From Comamonadaceae bacterium (GTDB lineage Bacteria > Pseudomonadota > Gammaproteobacteria > Burkholderiales > Burkholderiaceae_C), in assembly GCA_013297925.1 (NCBI GenBank), contig JAAFJC010000007.1, forward strand, positions 1 through 64,000: a DNA stretch of 64,000 bases, written 5' to 3'. The notes under the pieces were generated by a model. That model worked only from the letters and a program-made list of their open reading frames with translations, had not been told where the DNA came from and searched no databases. Shown here in pieces: positions 8,553 to 18,782 of the stretch. The position numbers and the translations under genes were made by a program. How positions within the stretch are numbered: the first letter of the stretch is position 1; every line of letters begins with the position of its first letter.

Positions 8553-9461
8553 TCATGTCCGTTTCCTTGGGTCAATCAAATCCCGCAAACCATCACCCAG
8601 CAAATTGAAAGTAAACACCGCCAGCATCAACACCATGCCCGGAAACAACGCCACCCACCATTCACCGGAGATGATGTAGGTTGCTCCCTCGGCCACCATG
8701 ATGCCCCACTCCGCTGCGGGTGGGCTCACGCCTAGGCCAATGAAGCTCAGGCCCGCAGCATTCAAAATTGCCCAGCCCATATTGAGCGAGACCTGCACCA
8801 TCATCGGCGGCAGTGCATTCGGAATCAGATGCAGCAGCAAAATCCGCGCATCGCCATTGCCCGCCAAACGCGCCGCTTCCACAAAGCCCGCCTCGCGCCG
8901 CACATTCACCTCGGTGCGCGCCACGCGAATGTAAAACGGCAGATTCACCACGGCCGTGGCCAAGATGATGTTAAACACCGTGTTGCCCAGCGCGGCCACA
9001 ATGCCCATCGCCAAGACGAACAGCGGAAAGCTCATCACCATATCGCAGGCGCGCATGATGATGCGATCAAGCCAACCGCCGTAGTAGCCGGCGAGTGCAC
9101 CGAGCAAGCCACCAATGAGAAAAGAGGAGAACACGGCAGACAGCGCAATGATGAAATCAATACGCGTGGCCACGATCACGCGAGAGAGAATGTCACGCCC
9201 CAAGGCATCCGTGCCAAACCAATGCTTGATGCTCGGCGCTTGCAGCGATGGCCCCACATTGCTGGCCAGCGGATCGTAGGGCGCGATCCATGAGCCCAAG
9301 CAAGCCACCATGATGAAGAGCGCAAACAGAATCGCAGCCACCAAGGTGAACGGATTATCCGAGAGCACATAGCGAGCATGCGACCAGAAGCTTTTCTCGT
9401 TCACTCCTGATTTAATAGCTGCTGGCGCAGTTTTTATGCCGGCGAGAGCGGTGTTTTCCAT
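8553..9461 (-). CDS. ABC transporter permease (DppC/OppC-like)
   Basis: Inner-membrane permease with the BPD_transp_1 fold: an N-terminal hydrophobic helix (LVAAILFALFIMVACLGSW) and five further segments. The ATPase-coupling loop is present as EAARLAGNGDARILLLHLIPN. The N-terminal residues ALAGIKTAPAAIKS are encoded by a copy of the dispersed ~40 bp repeat, so this cytoplasmic tail is unusual for the family. ATG 9461 follows AAGAGAG. It pairs with the DppB-like permease upstream. Confidence 0.92.
   Translation of the reverse strand: MENTALAGIKTAPAAIKSGVNEKSFWSHARYVLSDNPFTLVAAILFALFIMVACLGSWIAPYDPLASNVGPSLQAPSIKHWFGTDALGRDILSRVIVATRIDFIIALSAVFSSFLIGGLLGALAGYYGGWLDRIIMRACDMVMSFPLFVLAMGIVAALGNTVFNIILATAVVNLPFYIRVARTEVNVRREAGFVEAARLAGNGDARILLLHLIPNALPPMMVQVSLNMGWAILNAAGLSFIGLGVSPPAAEWGIMVAEGATYIISGEWWVALFPGMVLMLAVFTFNLLGDGLRDLIDPRKRT
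9404..9449 (-). repeat. Dispersed ~40 bp repeat, copy 2 (in DppC-like N-terminus)
   Basis: On the minus strand it reads GCTCTCGCCGGCATAAAAAC, then TGCGCCAGCAGCTATTAAATCAGGAG. It encodes part of the cytoplasmic N-terminus of the permease without breaking the frame. Confidence 0.75.
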
Positions 9462-9475
9462 AGAATTTAGCTCTC

Positions 9476-10489
9476 TTAACTCTCTAGGCGCACGCGTGGA
9501 TCAATCACCACATAAAGCACATCGATCAATAAATTCAGCAAGGTATAGAGCACAGCCATGGTGAGCACAAAGCCTTGCACCGGCGCGTAATCACTGGCCA
9601 CGAGCGCTTCCAAAGCAAACGAACCCACACCCGGCCACGCAAACACCTTCTCCACAATCACGCTCATGCCCAGCAAAAAGCTAAACACCATGCCCAGCGT
9701 GGTGATCACTGGCAGCAGTGCATTGCGAAACGCATAACGCACCAGCACGGTGGTGGGCGATAAGCCCGAGGCTCTTGCCGTGCGGATGAAGTCTGCCGAG
9801 AGCACAGACAGCATGGAAGCGCGCGTCATCCGCGCCAAGGGGGCGAGCACGAAGATGCCCAAGGTGAGCACTGGCAGGATCATTTGCTTCAAGCTCGCGA
9901 TGAAGAGCGGGCCATTGCCTGCGAGCAAGCTGTCCAGCGTGTAGAAGCCCGTGATGTTCGGCGGTGAAGACAGATACGGATCAAGCCGGCCAATGGGCGA
10001 AGGCGCCCAGCCGAGCAGAAAGTAAAACACATAGGCCAAGAGCAGCCCAGTGAAGAAAGTGGGCAATGACACGCCTGCCGTGGTGATCAAGCGGCAAGTG
10101 TGATCCACCCACGAATTGGGATGCCGCGCTGCTGCGATGCCCAGCGGAATTGCAATCACCACAGCAAACAGCAGAGAAGCCAACACCAGCTCCAGCGATG
10201 CCGGCAAGCGCGTGATCAGCTCCTTGGCCACGGGCTGGCCTGTTGACAGGGCATTGCCCAAGTCACCTTTCGCAAGCGATTTCAGATAGATCCAAAACTG
10301 CTCGGGCAAGCTTTTATTGAGCCCCAGCTTCTCGCGCACCTCGGCCACGGCCTCTTGCGTGCCCGAAGGTCCAGCGAAAAACGCCGCCGGATCGCCCGGC
10401 AGCGCGCGCGTGAGCAAGAAGGTAATCAGCACAATGCCAAAGAGATTGGGCAATGCGCCGAGCAAGCGCTTGAAGATAAGGGTGAGCAC
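9476..10489 (-). CDS. ABC transporter permease (DppB/OppB-like)
   Basis: Inner-membrane permease of the dipeptide importer, 337 aa. It shows the typical N-terminus (FKRLLGALPNLFGIVLITF, then RALPGDP), six hydrophobic segments and the coupling loop region DFIRTARASGLSPTTVLVRYA. The start is GTG at 10489; no convincing Shine-Dalgarno precedes it, so translation may be coupled to the binding-protein gene 15 nt upstream. 14 nt separate it from the DppC-like gene. Confidence 0.92.
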   Translation of the reverse strand: MLTLIFKRLLGALPNLFGIVLITFLLTRALPGDPAAFFAGPSGTQEAVAEVREKLGLNKSLPEQFWIYLKSLAKGDLGNALSTGQPVAKELITRLPASLELVLASLLFAVVIAIPLGIAAARHPNSWVDHTCRLITTAGVSLPTFFTGLLLAYVFYFLLGWAPSPIGRLDPYLSSPPNITGFYTLDSLLAGNGPLFIASLKQMILPVLTLGIFVLAPLARMTRASMLSVLSADFIRTARASGLSPTTVLVRYAFRNALLPVITTLGMVFSFLLGMSVIVEKVFAWPGVGSFALEALVASDYAPVQGFVLTMAVLYTLLNLLIDVLYVVIDPRVRLES

Positions 10490-10504
10490 TGGGCGCGTCT
10501 CGCT

Positions 10505-12127
10505 TTATGATTTCACGAGTTGGCGATAGTCTGGCTCCAAATGGAACCAATAGGTATAGCCGCTGATATTGGCCTGCATCGCCACATCCATCATCGGTTG
10601 CACCAGCGGAATGCGTGGCACTTCTTCATTGGCCAGCGCGATCATGTCTTTCACCATGCCTTCATAGAGCACCTTGCTCTCTGCAAAGCGTGCATTGGTA
10701 ATCAGCTTGTCCATCGTCGCGTTTTGGTAGCTCATCGTGTTGAAGACGGCGTTTTGGCCGTGATAGCACCAGAAGAAGAAATACTCGGGGTAGTTGAGCC
10801 AGCCGCCGAAGCGGTTGATGATGATCGGCATGTCTTTCTTCAGCAAGGCCGCGCGCCATGTGGCACCGGGGATTTTGTTGATCGTGAGCTTGATGCCGAT
10901 TTGTGCAAGCGCCTCTTGCACCAAAATCGCTGCGGGCTCGGCAATCGTGGCTGAGCCGAGGTCAAATGAGAGCTGCGTCTCAATCGCGCCTACGCCGGAT
11001 TCAGCCATGAGCGCTTTGGCTTTGGCGATATCAGTTTTGTAACCATGCGGCTGCGGCCACACAGGGGCTTTGGGTGTGTTGCTGCCGCCATCCATGCGGA
11101 TGCCGCGCTTGTAAAACGCATTCTCAAACATCTTGTCATACGGCAATGCCCAGGCCACGGCTTGGCGCACTTTCACGTTGTTGAACGGTGCGCGTGAGGT
11201 GTTCATGCCAAGATAGAAGATGGAGTTTTCAATTGGCATGCTGGCCACTTTGAGCTTGCCTTTATCGGCCATGAAATCGGCAAAATCCTTTGGAGGCAGG
11301 CTGTACGTCATATCAATATCGCCGCGCTGAATCAAAGCGCGGCGATTGCCGGCGGAAGGCACATCGCGCTGAATGATGCGCTTTAGCTTGGGCAGCGGGC
11401 CGCTCTTCCACTCGTCAAAACGCTCCAGCGCGATCTCTTGGCCGGGCTTCCAGCTCGCCACTTTGTAGGCGCCGCCGCCTGCCTCATTGGTTTTGAGCCA
11501 TTCGGCCGCCCAGGGGTCTTTTTCGGTGGCGTTTTTCTTAGCGAGTGTGGAGTTGTAGACTGAGGCTACGGGCACGGCCATATCGGGCAAAGAGAGCTTA
11601 TCGGTGCGGATGAATTTCACATAGAAGGTGTGATCGTTGATCACTTTGAATTGATTCGGGTCTTCGAGCGAGCCCGCTTTCATTTGGAAGGTGGGAAAGC
11701 CGCCCATGCCAAGAGCACGGTCATAGCTCCATTTCACGTCTTTCGCGGTCACGGGTGTGCCATCGTGAAACTTCGCATCTTTACGCAAATTGAAAGTCAC
11801 GCCCATGCCATCGGCATCCATCTTCCAGCTCGTGGCCAGCTCGGGTTCGAGCTTGGCGAAGTCATACATCATGTTGCCATCGGGTGCTTTCTTTTTCCCG
11901 TAAGTGATCAAGCGGTCATAGCAATTCCATGCCACGCCATAGCTCGGGCGATTTGCGCCGAGGCCGTGGATATCCAGCATGTTCGCGCCAAACTCATTGG
12001 CCACGATCAAGGTTTCTTTGCGGTCTTGCGCGCTCGCGCTGCTGGGCAGCCATGCCGCAGCCACGGGGCTGAGCGATGCGGCTTGGAGAAGAGAACGGCG
12101 TTTGGCATTCAAAGTGCGAGAGGTCAT
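10505..12127 (-). CDS. ABC transporter substrate-binding protein, family 5 (DppA/OppA-like)
   Basis: Periplasmic binding protein (540 aa, SBP_bac_5) for the dipeptide-type importer. The N-terminus KRRSLLQAASLSPVAAAWLPSSASAQ is a signal peptide with a twin-arginine pair, so Tat export is possible; cleavage is likely after SASA. Typical family segments include DVKWSYDRALGM and VRQAVAWALPYDKMFENA. A good ribosome site (AGGAGC) precedes ATG 12127. Members bind peptides, nickel, opines or other polar solutes; next to atzGEH and atzF, an amide or ureido compound is more likely than peptide, but this is inference. Confidence 0.92.
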   Translation of the reverse strand: MTSRTLNAKRRSLLQAASLSPVAAAWLPSSASAQDRKETLIVANEFGANMLDIHGLGANRPSYGVAWNCYDRLITYGKKKAPDGNMMYDFAKLEPELATSWKMDADGMGVTFNLRKDAKFHDGTPVTAKDVKWSYDRALGMGGFPTFQMKAGSLEDPNQFKVINDHTFYVKFIRTDKLSLPDMAVPVASVYNSTLAKKNATEKDPWAAEWLKTNEAGGGAYKVASWKPGQEIALERFDEWKSGPLPKLKRIIQRDVPSAGNRRALIQRGDIDMTYSLPPKDFADFMADKGKLKVASMPIENSIFYLGMNTSRAPFNNVKVRQAVAWALPYDKMFENAFYKRGIRMDGGSNTPKAPVWPQPHGYKTDIAKAKALMAESGVGAIETQLSFDLGSATIAEPAAILVQEALAQIGIKLTINKIPGATWRAALLKKDMPIIINRFGGWLNYPEYFFFWCYHGQNAVFNTMSYQNATMDKLITNARFAESKVLYEGMVKDMIALANEEVPRIPLVQPMMDVAMQANISGYTYWFHLEPDYRQLVKS

Positions 12128-12166
12128 GGAAGCTCCTGGAGTGAAGTGAGGAAACGGATGGGGTTG

Positions 12167-13927
12167 TTATTTCTTGGAATTCAGGGAGGCGATGTAGGCA
12201 CGCCAGCCGCCCAGATGGGAAATGTCTGTTGCTCCTTGCACGGCTTGCGCTTCGCAAAGAAAGCCTTGCACGTGCGAACCATCTGCGAGCTCAAGGCTGC
12301 CGATGCCAAGCGGCGAAGGGATCAAGGCGACGAAAGAACCGTAGTGCTGCACAGGCATCTCCCAAATCTCCAAGGCGATCTGCACGCCCTTCCCACTGGC
12401 CACGCGCAGCAAGCCGGGCTTGGGCGGTGTCGTGCCGGGCAAGGCGAAGAATTGGTAGTGGGCTGCCGTCTTAGCTTCTTGGAGCAACACTGCGCCGCGC
12501 TCGGTGAGCTGGCTGTTGAGCGGCATGCCTGAGAGATGCGCGCCGACGACGGCGACGCGAACGGTCGTCTTCGGTTTCAGACCAACAATCGGCTGAGGAT
12601 CGGGCAGCGGCTGACCCGTTGCTCCCATGCTCAAACCAGTCGCATGGTGATACTTCTGGCCAAGCTCTGCCAACTGCAAATCAGTGGCGCAAGGGCCAAT
12701 CAAGGTGATGCCAAAAGGCAGGCCATCTGCGCGCATGCTGCTCGGTACAGACAGTGCCGCGTAATCGAGCAGATTCACAAAATTGGTGTATGCGCCGAGG
12801 TTGCGATTGAGCGCAATCGGATCGGCCTGCATTTGCACCAGCGTGTAGTGCGTAGGCGCAGTGGGCACGACGAGCACGTCAATACCCTCCCACATCGGCT
12901 TGGCCATTTGCTCCAGGCGCTTGAGCGCGAGCTGCGCTTCATACACGTCGGCGGCGCTGTAACTTCTGCCTTTGGCGATGATGCTGCGCACGGGCTCAAT
13001 CACATCAGCTTCATGCGCATCGAAGAATTCACGAATTGCGGCATAGCGCTCTGCGACCAAGGCGCTCTCGTAGAGCAAAGCGGCGGCTTGCGCGAGCGGG
13101 GCGTAGTCGATCTTCACCGGTACTCCGCCCATGCTGATCAAACGATCTACGGCTTGTGCAAAGGCTTGTTCTGCCAATGCATCGCCGAAGAACTCCAATT
13201 GCGAAGGTATGCCAAATTTAAACTGCGCAGGCAGTGGCTCGCTCTTCAGTGGCAATATGCGCGAATACGGATCGCTTGCATCAAAGCCCATCGCCTGCTG
13301 CAAGACCTTCACCGCCAAGCCCACTGTGCCCGCGAAGATCGAGACGCAATCGACGCTCTGCGCGGCGGGCAGCACACCCGAGGCGCTGATCAAGCCCCGC
13401 GAAGGTTTGAGCCCGACGATGTTGTTCAACCCAGCAGGCACGCGCCCTGAGCCTGCCGTATCTGTGCCCAGAGAAAAATCCACTTGCCCAGTCGCCACTG
13501 CATAAGCCGAGCCCGAGCTGGAGCCGCCACTCACGTAGGCCGGATTGAAGGCATTGGGTACAGCGCCATAAGGCGAGCGCGTGCCATTCAGCCCACAGGC
13601 AAACTGATCCAGATTGGTTTTGCCGACAAGGGCAGCACCCGATTGCAGCAAGCGCTGCACCACGCTGGCATGCTGCACAGGTGTTCGCGTAAACGCCGGG
13701 CAGCCCGCCGTGGTCGGCCAGCCAGCCACATCCATATTGTCTTTCAAGGCAAAGCGCAGACCTGCCAAAGCGTTTGCCGCATTCGGTAATTGCAATGCAG
13801 CTTCCGGGCGATGAAGCCAGGCTTGCGCAGCCAGGGCTGGCGGTGGGGTGATTTGTTCGGCGGATATTTGCACGGTTAGAAATCCATCTGTTGCAAAAAT
13901 AAAAGGACGAAGTTCATGCTGCGTCAC
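12167..13927 (-). CDS. atzF: Allophanate hydrolase
   Basis: Hydrolyses allophanate (urea carboxylate) to ammonia and CO2, the final step of biuret, urea-amidolyase and cyanuric acid pathways. The amidase triad is K62 (FALKDN), S136 (SGGSSSGS) and S160 (TDTAGSGR); the spacing equals that of AtzF (K91/S165/S189 as I recall). The C-terminal ~125 residues (from about [17 protein letters not shown]) form the second domain found in full-length allophanate hydrolases. The start is GTG at 13927, overlapping the upstream stop (GTGA). No biotin or urea carboxylase gene is adjacent, so allophanate here probably comes from biuret via biuH. Confidence 0.92.
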   Translation of the reverse strand: MTQHELRPFIFATDGFLTVQISAEQITPPPALAAQAWLHRPEAALQLPNAANALAGLRFALKDNMDVAGWPTTAGCPAFTRTPVQHASVVQRLLQSGAALVGKTNLDQFACGLNGTRSPYGAVPNAFNPAYVSGGSSSGSAYAVATGQVDFSLGTDTAGSGRVPAGLNNIVGLKPSRGLISASGVLPAAQSVDCVSIFAGTVGLAVKVLQQAMGFDASDPYSRILPLKSEPLPAQFKFGIPSQLEFFGDALAEQAFAQAVDRLISMGGVPVKIDYAPLAQAAALLYESALVAERYAAIREFFDAHEADVIEPVRSIIAKGRSYSAADVYEAQLALKRLEQMAKPMWEGIDVLVVPTAPTHYTLVQMQADPIALNRNLGAYTNFVNLLDYAALSVPSSMRADGLPFGITLIGPCATDLQLAELGQKYHHATGLSMGATGQPLPDPQPIVGLKPKTTVRVAVVGAHLSGMPLNSQLTERGAVLLQEAKTAAHYQFFALPGTTPPKPGLLRVASGKGVQIALEIWEMPVQHYGSFVALIPSPLGIGSLELADGSHVQGFLCEAQAVQGATDISHLGGWRAYIASLNSKK

Positions 13928-14589
13928 GCCTCGGCGCTCTCGCGCAACGCAGCCAACTCAGCCACCCAACCTACAATCGCGCCTTGCGCGACGATCATCT
14001 CGATGGTGGCTTGCTTGAAATGCGGGAAATAGCTGGCAGTAGCGTCTGTGATCAGCAGGCATTCGTAGCCCCGGTCATTGGCTTCTCGCATGCTGGTCTG
14101 CACGCAGACTTCGGTGGTGACACCGGCCACGATCAAGCTTGTAATGCCGCGCTGCACCAGTTGCTCATGCAAACCCGTGTTGTAAAAAGCGCCCTTGCCT
14201 GGCTTGGCAATCACCAGCTCTTGCGGCATAGGCTGAAGGGCTTCAATGAAATCACTGCCCGGCTCACCATCAATCAGCAGCCTGCCCATGGGGCCGGGAT
14301 CACCAATGCGCAGACTGGGATTACCGCGATTCTTTTTCGCAGGTGGCAAATCAGACAAATCAGGGCGATGGCATTCTTTGGTGTGAACCACTGTGATACC
14401 AACCTCACGCGCCCATTGCAGCAGCGCTTGCGCCGTCGGCACGATGGATTGCAAATACCTCACGTCGTTGCCCAGCGACTCACCAAAGCCACCATGCTCA
14501 ATGAAATCGCGCTGCATATCGATCATCAGCAAAGCGGTGTGCTTAGGCTCGAAATGGAATTCAAAAGGTTGTGCGGAGACGGTTTTCAT
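13924..14589 (-). CDS. Isochorismatase-family cysteine hydrolase, paralogue of BiuH
   Basis: A 221-aa hydrolase of the cysteine hydrolase/isochorismatase fold. The Asp-Lys-Cys triad reads D24 ([10 protein letters not shown]), K129 (IAKPGKGAF) and C162 (VTTEVCVQT). It shares with BiuH the segment [10 protein letters not shown] and the stretch [15 protein letters not shown], so it probably acts on a related amide or ureido compound, but it differs at the C-terminal substrate end (IVAQGAIVG instead of TMQGGVFG). It overlaps the ABC ATPase gene and atzF by 4 nt on each side (ATGA, GTGA), so it belongs firmly to the operon. The exact substrate is unknown. Confidence 0.85.
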   Translation of the reverse strand: MKTVSAQPFEFHFEPKHTALLMIDMQRDFIEHGGFGESLGNDVRYLQSIVPTAQALLQWAREVGITVVHTKECHRPDLSDLPPAKKNRGNPSLRIGDPGPMGRLLIDGEPGSDFIEALQPMPQELVIAKPGKGAFYNTGLHEQLVQRGITSLIVAGVTTEVCVQTSMREANDRGYECLLITDATASYFPHFKQATIEMIVAQGAIVGWVAELAALRESAEA

Positions 14590-16127
14590 ACGACAGCACT
14601 TTCTGGCTCAATCACTTGCCCGCCCATCGCCAAGCCAATCGCTTGGCGCTCTTGCTGCGGATGGCGGCTTTCATAGACGATGCGACCGGCGTGCATCACA
14701 AGCACCCGATCAGACAGCTCCAGCAACTCATCTAAATCTTCACTGATCAGCACAATGGCGCAGCCGCGCTGGCGTGCTTGCATCAAGCGCTCATGGATAT
14801 CGGCCACCGCCGCAAAATCCAAGCCAAAGACAGGATTCATCACGATGAGCACCTGTGCATCAGCAGCCAGCTCACGCGCCAAAATACAGCGCTGCACATT
14901 GCCGCCTGATAACGTACCAATCGCCGCATCGGGGCCGCGCGTTTTGATGCCATAGGCCTCAATGAGCTGCTGCGCGGTGCGGCGCAGGGATGCTGCTTGC
15001 AGCCAACCCAAGCGTGCATGCGGCGTTTGATCAAAGCTGCGCAAAGCCATGTTTTGCGCCACGCTGAGCGCTGCCACCGCGCCATTGGCCAAGGGCTCTT
15101 CTGGTAGCACAGCTAGCTTGGCTTCGCGATAGTCTTTGCGTGTGCCGGCGAAAGCCTTGCCATGCACAAGCACCTGCCCCGCGCTGCGCGGCATCTGCCC
15201 CGAGATCGCTTGCACCAATTGCTTTTGCCCATTGCCTGCAATGCCTGCAATGCCCACAATCTCATGCCGCGCAGCCTCAAAACTCACCCCATGCAAAGCA
15301 GGCACACCGGCTTCGCTCAAAGCAGACAAGCCCTGCACTTGCAGCACAGGCGTGGCCGAGCTCTTCACACGCTCATAGCTGCCGCGCGCCATGGCACTGC
15401 TGCCCACCATCAAACTGGCCAAGCGCTCCGGCGGAAAATCACGTACCGCACCACCGCCCACGTAGCGCCCATGGCGCAAGATGCTCACATCATCGGCATA
15501 GGCCTGCACCTCGCGAAATTTATGGGTGATCAAAACGACCGTGATCTCGCCCGCATGCGCCAAGCTGCGTATCGCACCCAAGACTTCATCGGCCTCAGTA
15601 GGCGTGAGCACCGAGGTGGGCTCATCCAAAATCAGCAGGCGATTGTTGGCATAGAGCTGCTTGAGGATTTCTGTTTTTTGCTTTTCGCCAGCTGATAGAT
15701 TAGCCACCGTGGCTTGCAAATCCAGCTGAAACGGCATGCCCTGCATGAAAGCGCGCATGCTGGCCAGTTGCGCGGGCCAATCAATCACGGCAGGCAGCTC
15801 GCCCTTGCCCAAAGCCAAGTTTTGCGCCACTGTCATCGAGGGCACAAGCGTGAAATGCTGATACACCATGCCGATGCCGGCACTGCGCGCCATCTGCGGT
15901 GTGCGGATATCGGTCTCGCGCTCGTTGATCACAATCGCGCCATCATCGGCCGTATGAAAGCCCACCAAGCATTTGACCAAGGTGGATTTGCCCGCACCGT
16001 TCTCGCCCAGCAGCGCATGCACTGTGCCCGCCCGCACTTGCAGGCTCACACTATCGAGCGCCGTGAAATCACCAAAGCGCTTGGTCAGATCGAGTGTGCT
16101 CAGGGCAAGGGCGCGCATCTGGGGCAT
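14586..16127 (-). CDS. BMP-type ABC transporter ATP-binding protein (two nucleotide-binding domains)
   Basis: Fused tandem ATPase of about 510 aa, as in sugar and nucleoside (YufO-like) importers. The first domain has Walker [10 protein letters not shown] and Walker [14 protein letters not shown]. The second is degenerate at Walker A ([10 protein letters not shown]) and keeps a signature-like [15 protein letters not shown] start at ATG 16127 ([13 protein letters not shown]), 4 nt after the biuH stop; ATG 16118 is an alternative. It works with the permeases at 17862 and 18779 and the BMP binding protein. Its position between two hydrolase genes shows that uptake and hydrolysis are interleaved in one transcript. 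Confidence 0.9.
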   Translation of the reverse strand: MPQMRALALSTLDLTKRFGDFTALDSVSLQVRAGTVHALLGENGAGKSTLVKCLVGFHTADDGAIVINERETDIRTPQMARSAGIGMVYQHFTLVPSMTVAQNLALGKGELPAVIDWPAQLASMRAFMQGMPFQLDLQATVANLSAGEKQKTEILKQLYANNRLLILDEPTSVLTPTEADEVLGAIRSLAHAGEITVVLITHKFREVQAYADDVSILRHGRYVGGGAVRDFPPERLASLMVGSSAMARGSYERVKSSATPVLQVQGLSALSEAGVPALHGVSFEAARHEIVGIAGIAGNGQKQLVQAISGQMPRSAGQVLVHGKAFAGTRKDYREAKLAVLPEEPLANGAVAALSVAQNMALRSFDQTPHARLGWLQAASLRRTAQQLIEAYGIKTRGPDAAIGTLSGGNVQRCILARELAADAQVLIVMNPVFGLDFAAVADIHERLMQARQRGCAIVLISEDLDELLELSDRVLVMHAGRIVYESRHPQQERQAIGLAMGGQVIEPESAVV

Positions 16128-16131
16128 CTCT

Positions 16132-16818
16132 TCAGGCCAGCGCCTGCAATATATCGGCTGAGCTGGCCACCGCGCCAAACACGCCGCCTTGCATAGTGAT
16201 CATCTTCAGCGCGGCTTGATGGTTGCCCAAATCAGTTGCGCCTGTGCAGTCGCTCAGCACCACACATTCAAAGCCTCGGTCATTGGCTTCGCGCATCGTG
16301 GTGTGAACGCACACGTCAGTCGTGATGCCGGTCAGTATCAAATTGCGAATGCCGCGCGTGTGCAAAATGAGCTCTAAATCCGTTGCGCAAAACGAGCCTT
16401 TGCCCGGCTTGTCGATGATGGTCTCATTCGGCAGCGGCGCGAGCTCAGAAATGATGTCCCAGCCTGGCTCTCCGCGCACCAAGATGCGGCCACACGGCCC
16501 GGCATCGCCAATGCCTGCGCCGATGCGTTGGCTGCGCCAGCGTTTGTTGGCCGGCAGATCGGCCAAATCCGGGCGATGGCCTTCACGGGTGTGGATGATG
16601 TGAAAGCCCAACTCACGCATGCGCGCCATCACGCACTTGATGGGCTCAATCGGTGCGCGCGTGAGCGAGAGGTCATAGCCCATCTTGTCCACATAGCCGC
16701 CGATGCCGCAGAAATCGGTTTGCATATCGATCACCACCAAGGCGGTGTTGGCGGGCGTGAATGCGCCATCAAATGGCCAAGCGTAGGGCGTTGAGCTGAG
16801 GGTGGGAAAGTTCTTCAT
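16132..16818 (-). CDS. biuH: Biuret amidohydrolase (BiuH)
   Basis: Hydrolyses biuret to allophanate and ammonia. The protein closely matches what I recall of the Rhizobium leguminosarum Biu[38 protein letters not shown] and TTDVCV are shared. The triad D31, K137 and C170 is offset by exactly five residues from the D36/K142/C175 I recall for that enzyme, which fits a shorter N-terminus. I start at ATG 16818 ([16 protein letters not shown]); the track's 288 aa includes a frame read through unrelated sequence. The neighbours amiF and atzF supply upstream and downstream amide chemistry. Confidence 0.9.
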   Translation of the reverse strand: MKNFPTLSSTPYAWPFDGAFTPANTALVVIDMQTDFCGIGGYVDKMGYDLSLTRAPIEPIKCVMARMRELGFHIIHTREGHRPDLADLPANKRWRSQRIGAGIGDAGPCGRILVRGEPGWDIISELAPLPNETIIDKPGKGSFCATDLELILHTRGIRNLILTGITTDVCVHTTMREANDRGFECVVLSDCTGATDLGNHQAALKMITMQGGVFGAVASSADILQALA

Positions 16819-16843
16819 AGAGCAACTGATGTAGCAACTGATA

Positions 16844-17851
16844 TCAAGGCAGCATGTTTTGAGGGTCGTAGGTGCGTGTGGGCGGTGCGAAGCCGCAGGA
16901 GCTGCCATCACGCTCCACGATGCTGGCATCCCAAGGCAGCTTGTAGCGGCCGGCCACCATGTCTTGCATGAAGGTGTAGGGGCAATCTTGCGCGCCACCT
17001 TTCACGGCCACATAGCCCCGGTGATAGAGCTGATAAGGATTGTTTTCCACACCCCAGTGCGCCCGCGCCTCGCGCACGAGATCGGGGCGCACTTCGCAGG
17101 TGATGATTTCATCGGGGCGATGGCTGCCCATGGCCAAGGGCACGCCATCGAAATTGACAAACATGCCCTCGCCCATGGAGTCAAACGTGCCATCGCTGCC
17201 GCACATGCACACGCTGGCGGTGACCATGAGGTTTTGAAACGCATTGGCCTGATTCGTGATGCGCCAGCTGTGGCGGATCGGCGCGGTGTAGCCCGCCGTG
17301 CGGATCATCAGCTCAGCGCCTTTGTAAGCGCACTCGCGCGCCATCTCTGGAAACATGCCATCGTGGCAAATGATGAGCGAGAGCTTGATGCCACGCGGAC
17401 CAGTGATCACCGGAATGCCCAGATTGCCTGGCTCCCAAGGCTCCACAGGCACCCACGGATGCAGCTTGCGGTAATACAGCGCGATCTCGCCTTGATCGTT
17501 GATGATGAGGCCGCTGTTGTAGGGATTGCCGTTGGGGTTGAACTCCATGATGGAGAAACAGCCCCAGAGCTTGTTGTCAATGCACGCTTGCTTGAAGGCC
17601 GCGACTTCGGGGCCATCCATACGGCACATGATCTCGGGGTTCGTATCCATCGATAAACCATGCAGGCTGTATTCGGGAAACACCACCAAATCCATCGTAG
17701 GCATATTGCGCCGTGCTTTAGCCACCATCTCCACAATGCGCTGCGTTTGCGCCGCCAGATGCGCTTTGGTTTGCACCTCAGGCAATTGCGATTGCACCAG
17801 CCCCAGCACCACGCCGTGGGGCGATTTGTTCAGGCCATTGAGTCCGCTCAT
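16844..17851 (-). CDS. amiF: Formamidase (AmiF-like, nitrilase superfamily)
   Basis: Cytoplasmic amidase releasing ammonia from formamide or short aliphatic amides. The nitrilase-fold triad is E60 (VVFPEYS), K129 (YYRKLHPW) and C162 (LIICHDGM), close to the E60/K133/C166 arrangement I recall for Helicobacter AmiF. 335 aa is the family length. ATG 17851 follows AAAGGA. It lies 10 nt after the second permease gene and 25 nt before biuH. The AmiE-type aliphatic amidase is the alternative assignment; segments such as [18 protein letters not shown] favour the AmiF/AmiE clade without separating them completely. Confidence 0.85.
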   Translation of the reverse strand: MSGLNGLNKSPHGVVLGLVQSQLPEVQTKAHLAAQTQRIVEMVAKARRNMPTMDLVVFPEYSLHGLSMDTNPEIMCRMDGPEVAAFKQACIDNKLWGCFSIMEFNPNGNPYNSGLIINDQGEIALYYRKLHPWVPVEPWEPGNLGIPVITGPRGIKLSLIICHDGMFPEMARECAYKGAELMIRTAGYTAPIRHSWRITNQANAFQNLMVTASVCMCGSDGTFDSMGEGMFVNFDGVPLAMGSHRPDEIITCEVRPDLVREARAHWGVENNPYQLYHRGYVAVKGGAQDCPYTFMQDMVAGRYKLPWDASIVERDGSSCGFAPPTRTYDPQNMLP

Positions 17852-17861
17852 GACTAGTCCT

Positions 17862-18782
17862 TTAACGCATCAAGGGAAGCTCACCCGGTGCGCCGCGCAG
17901 GGCGCGTGTGGGCGAGACGGTGATCAGCATGACCAGCAGGGTCAGCACATAAGGCGCGGCATTCCACAGGTGATAGCCCTGCGAAATACCCACCGCTTGC
18001 AAGGCCGGCCCCACTGAGCTGGCTGCGCCAAACAGCAGCGATGCCGCAAAGCAACCCATCGGATGCCAACGCGCAAAAATCACCAAGGCCACGGCCATGA
18101 TGCCTTGGCCGCTGGAGAGGGCTTCATTCCAACTGCCGGGGTAATACAGGGAGAGAAATGCACCACCGATGCCCGCGAGCGCACTTCCGATGATCGTTGC
18201 CGTCACACGTGTTCGGTTGACGGACAGACCCAGCGCTTTCGCTGCCGCCGCGCTATCGCCCACCGCGCGCACCTGCATGCCCCAGCGCGTGTAGGTGAGT
18301 GCCCAAGTGAGGCACAAGGCCAACGCCAATCCCACCAAAAACAGCACATTGATGCGCAGCGCGGACTGCACCACGATGGAGGATGACCACGCACCCAATT
18401 GCAAATCTTGCAAGCGAGGCGCTGTGGGTTGCACATAGGATTTGCCCAAAAAGAAAGCCAAGCCCAGCCCCAAAATCATCAGCGCAATGCCCAGGGCCAC
18501 ATCATTGACTTTGGGCAAACTGCACAGCAAGCCATGCAGCAATCCAAACACACTGCCCGCTCCTGCAGCGCAGGCCACGCCCAGCCACGCGCTTCCTGTG
18601 TGATAGGCGGCCGCATAGCCTGCCATGGCGCCAAACACCAGCGTGCCTTCCAACCCAAGATTGATACGCCCTGATTTCTCGGTGATGGCCTCGCCTAGGC
18701 TCACAAAGATAAAAGGCGTGGATACCTTCAGAGCACCGCCGAGCAAAGACGCGAGCACGATGAGCCAAGCGGGATCACTCAT
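17862..18782 (-). CDS. BMP-type ABC transporter permease (YufQ-like)
   Basis: Inner-membrane permease of the BPD_transp_2 family, 306 aa, with about eight to ten hydrophobic helices. Family hallmarks are EKSGRINLGLEGTLVFGAM near residue 35, and GQGIMAVALVIFARWHPMG in the C-terminal half. ATG 18782 overlaps the stop of the preceding permease gene (ATGA). BMP-linked importers of known function mostly carry nucleosides or purines; clustering with amide hydrolases suggests a ureido or pyrimidine-like solute here. Confidence 0.92.
   Translation of the reverse strand: MSDPAWLIVLASLLGGALKVSTPFIFVSLGEAITEKSGRINLGLEGTLVFGAMAGYAAAYHTGSAWLGVACAAGAGSVFGLLHGLLCSLPKVNDVALGIALMILGLGLAFFLGKSYVQPTAPRLQDLQLGAWSSSIVVQSALRINVLFLVGLALALCLTWALTYTRWGMQVRAVGDSAAAAKALGLSVNRTRVTATIIGSALAGIGGAFLSLYYPGSWNEALSSGQGIMAVALVIFARWHPMGCFAASLLFGAASSVGPALQAVGISQGYHLWNAAPYVLTLLVMLITVSPTRALRGAPGELPLMR

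Noticed and set aside
12536-13450. 304-aa + strand ORF opposite atzF
   Set aside because: Shadow of the allophanate hydrolase gene; no motif and no ribosome site, while the minus frame has a complete amidase triad.
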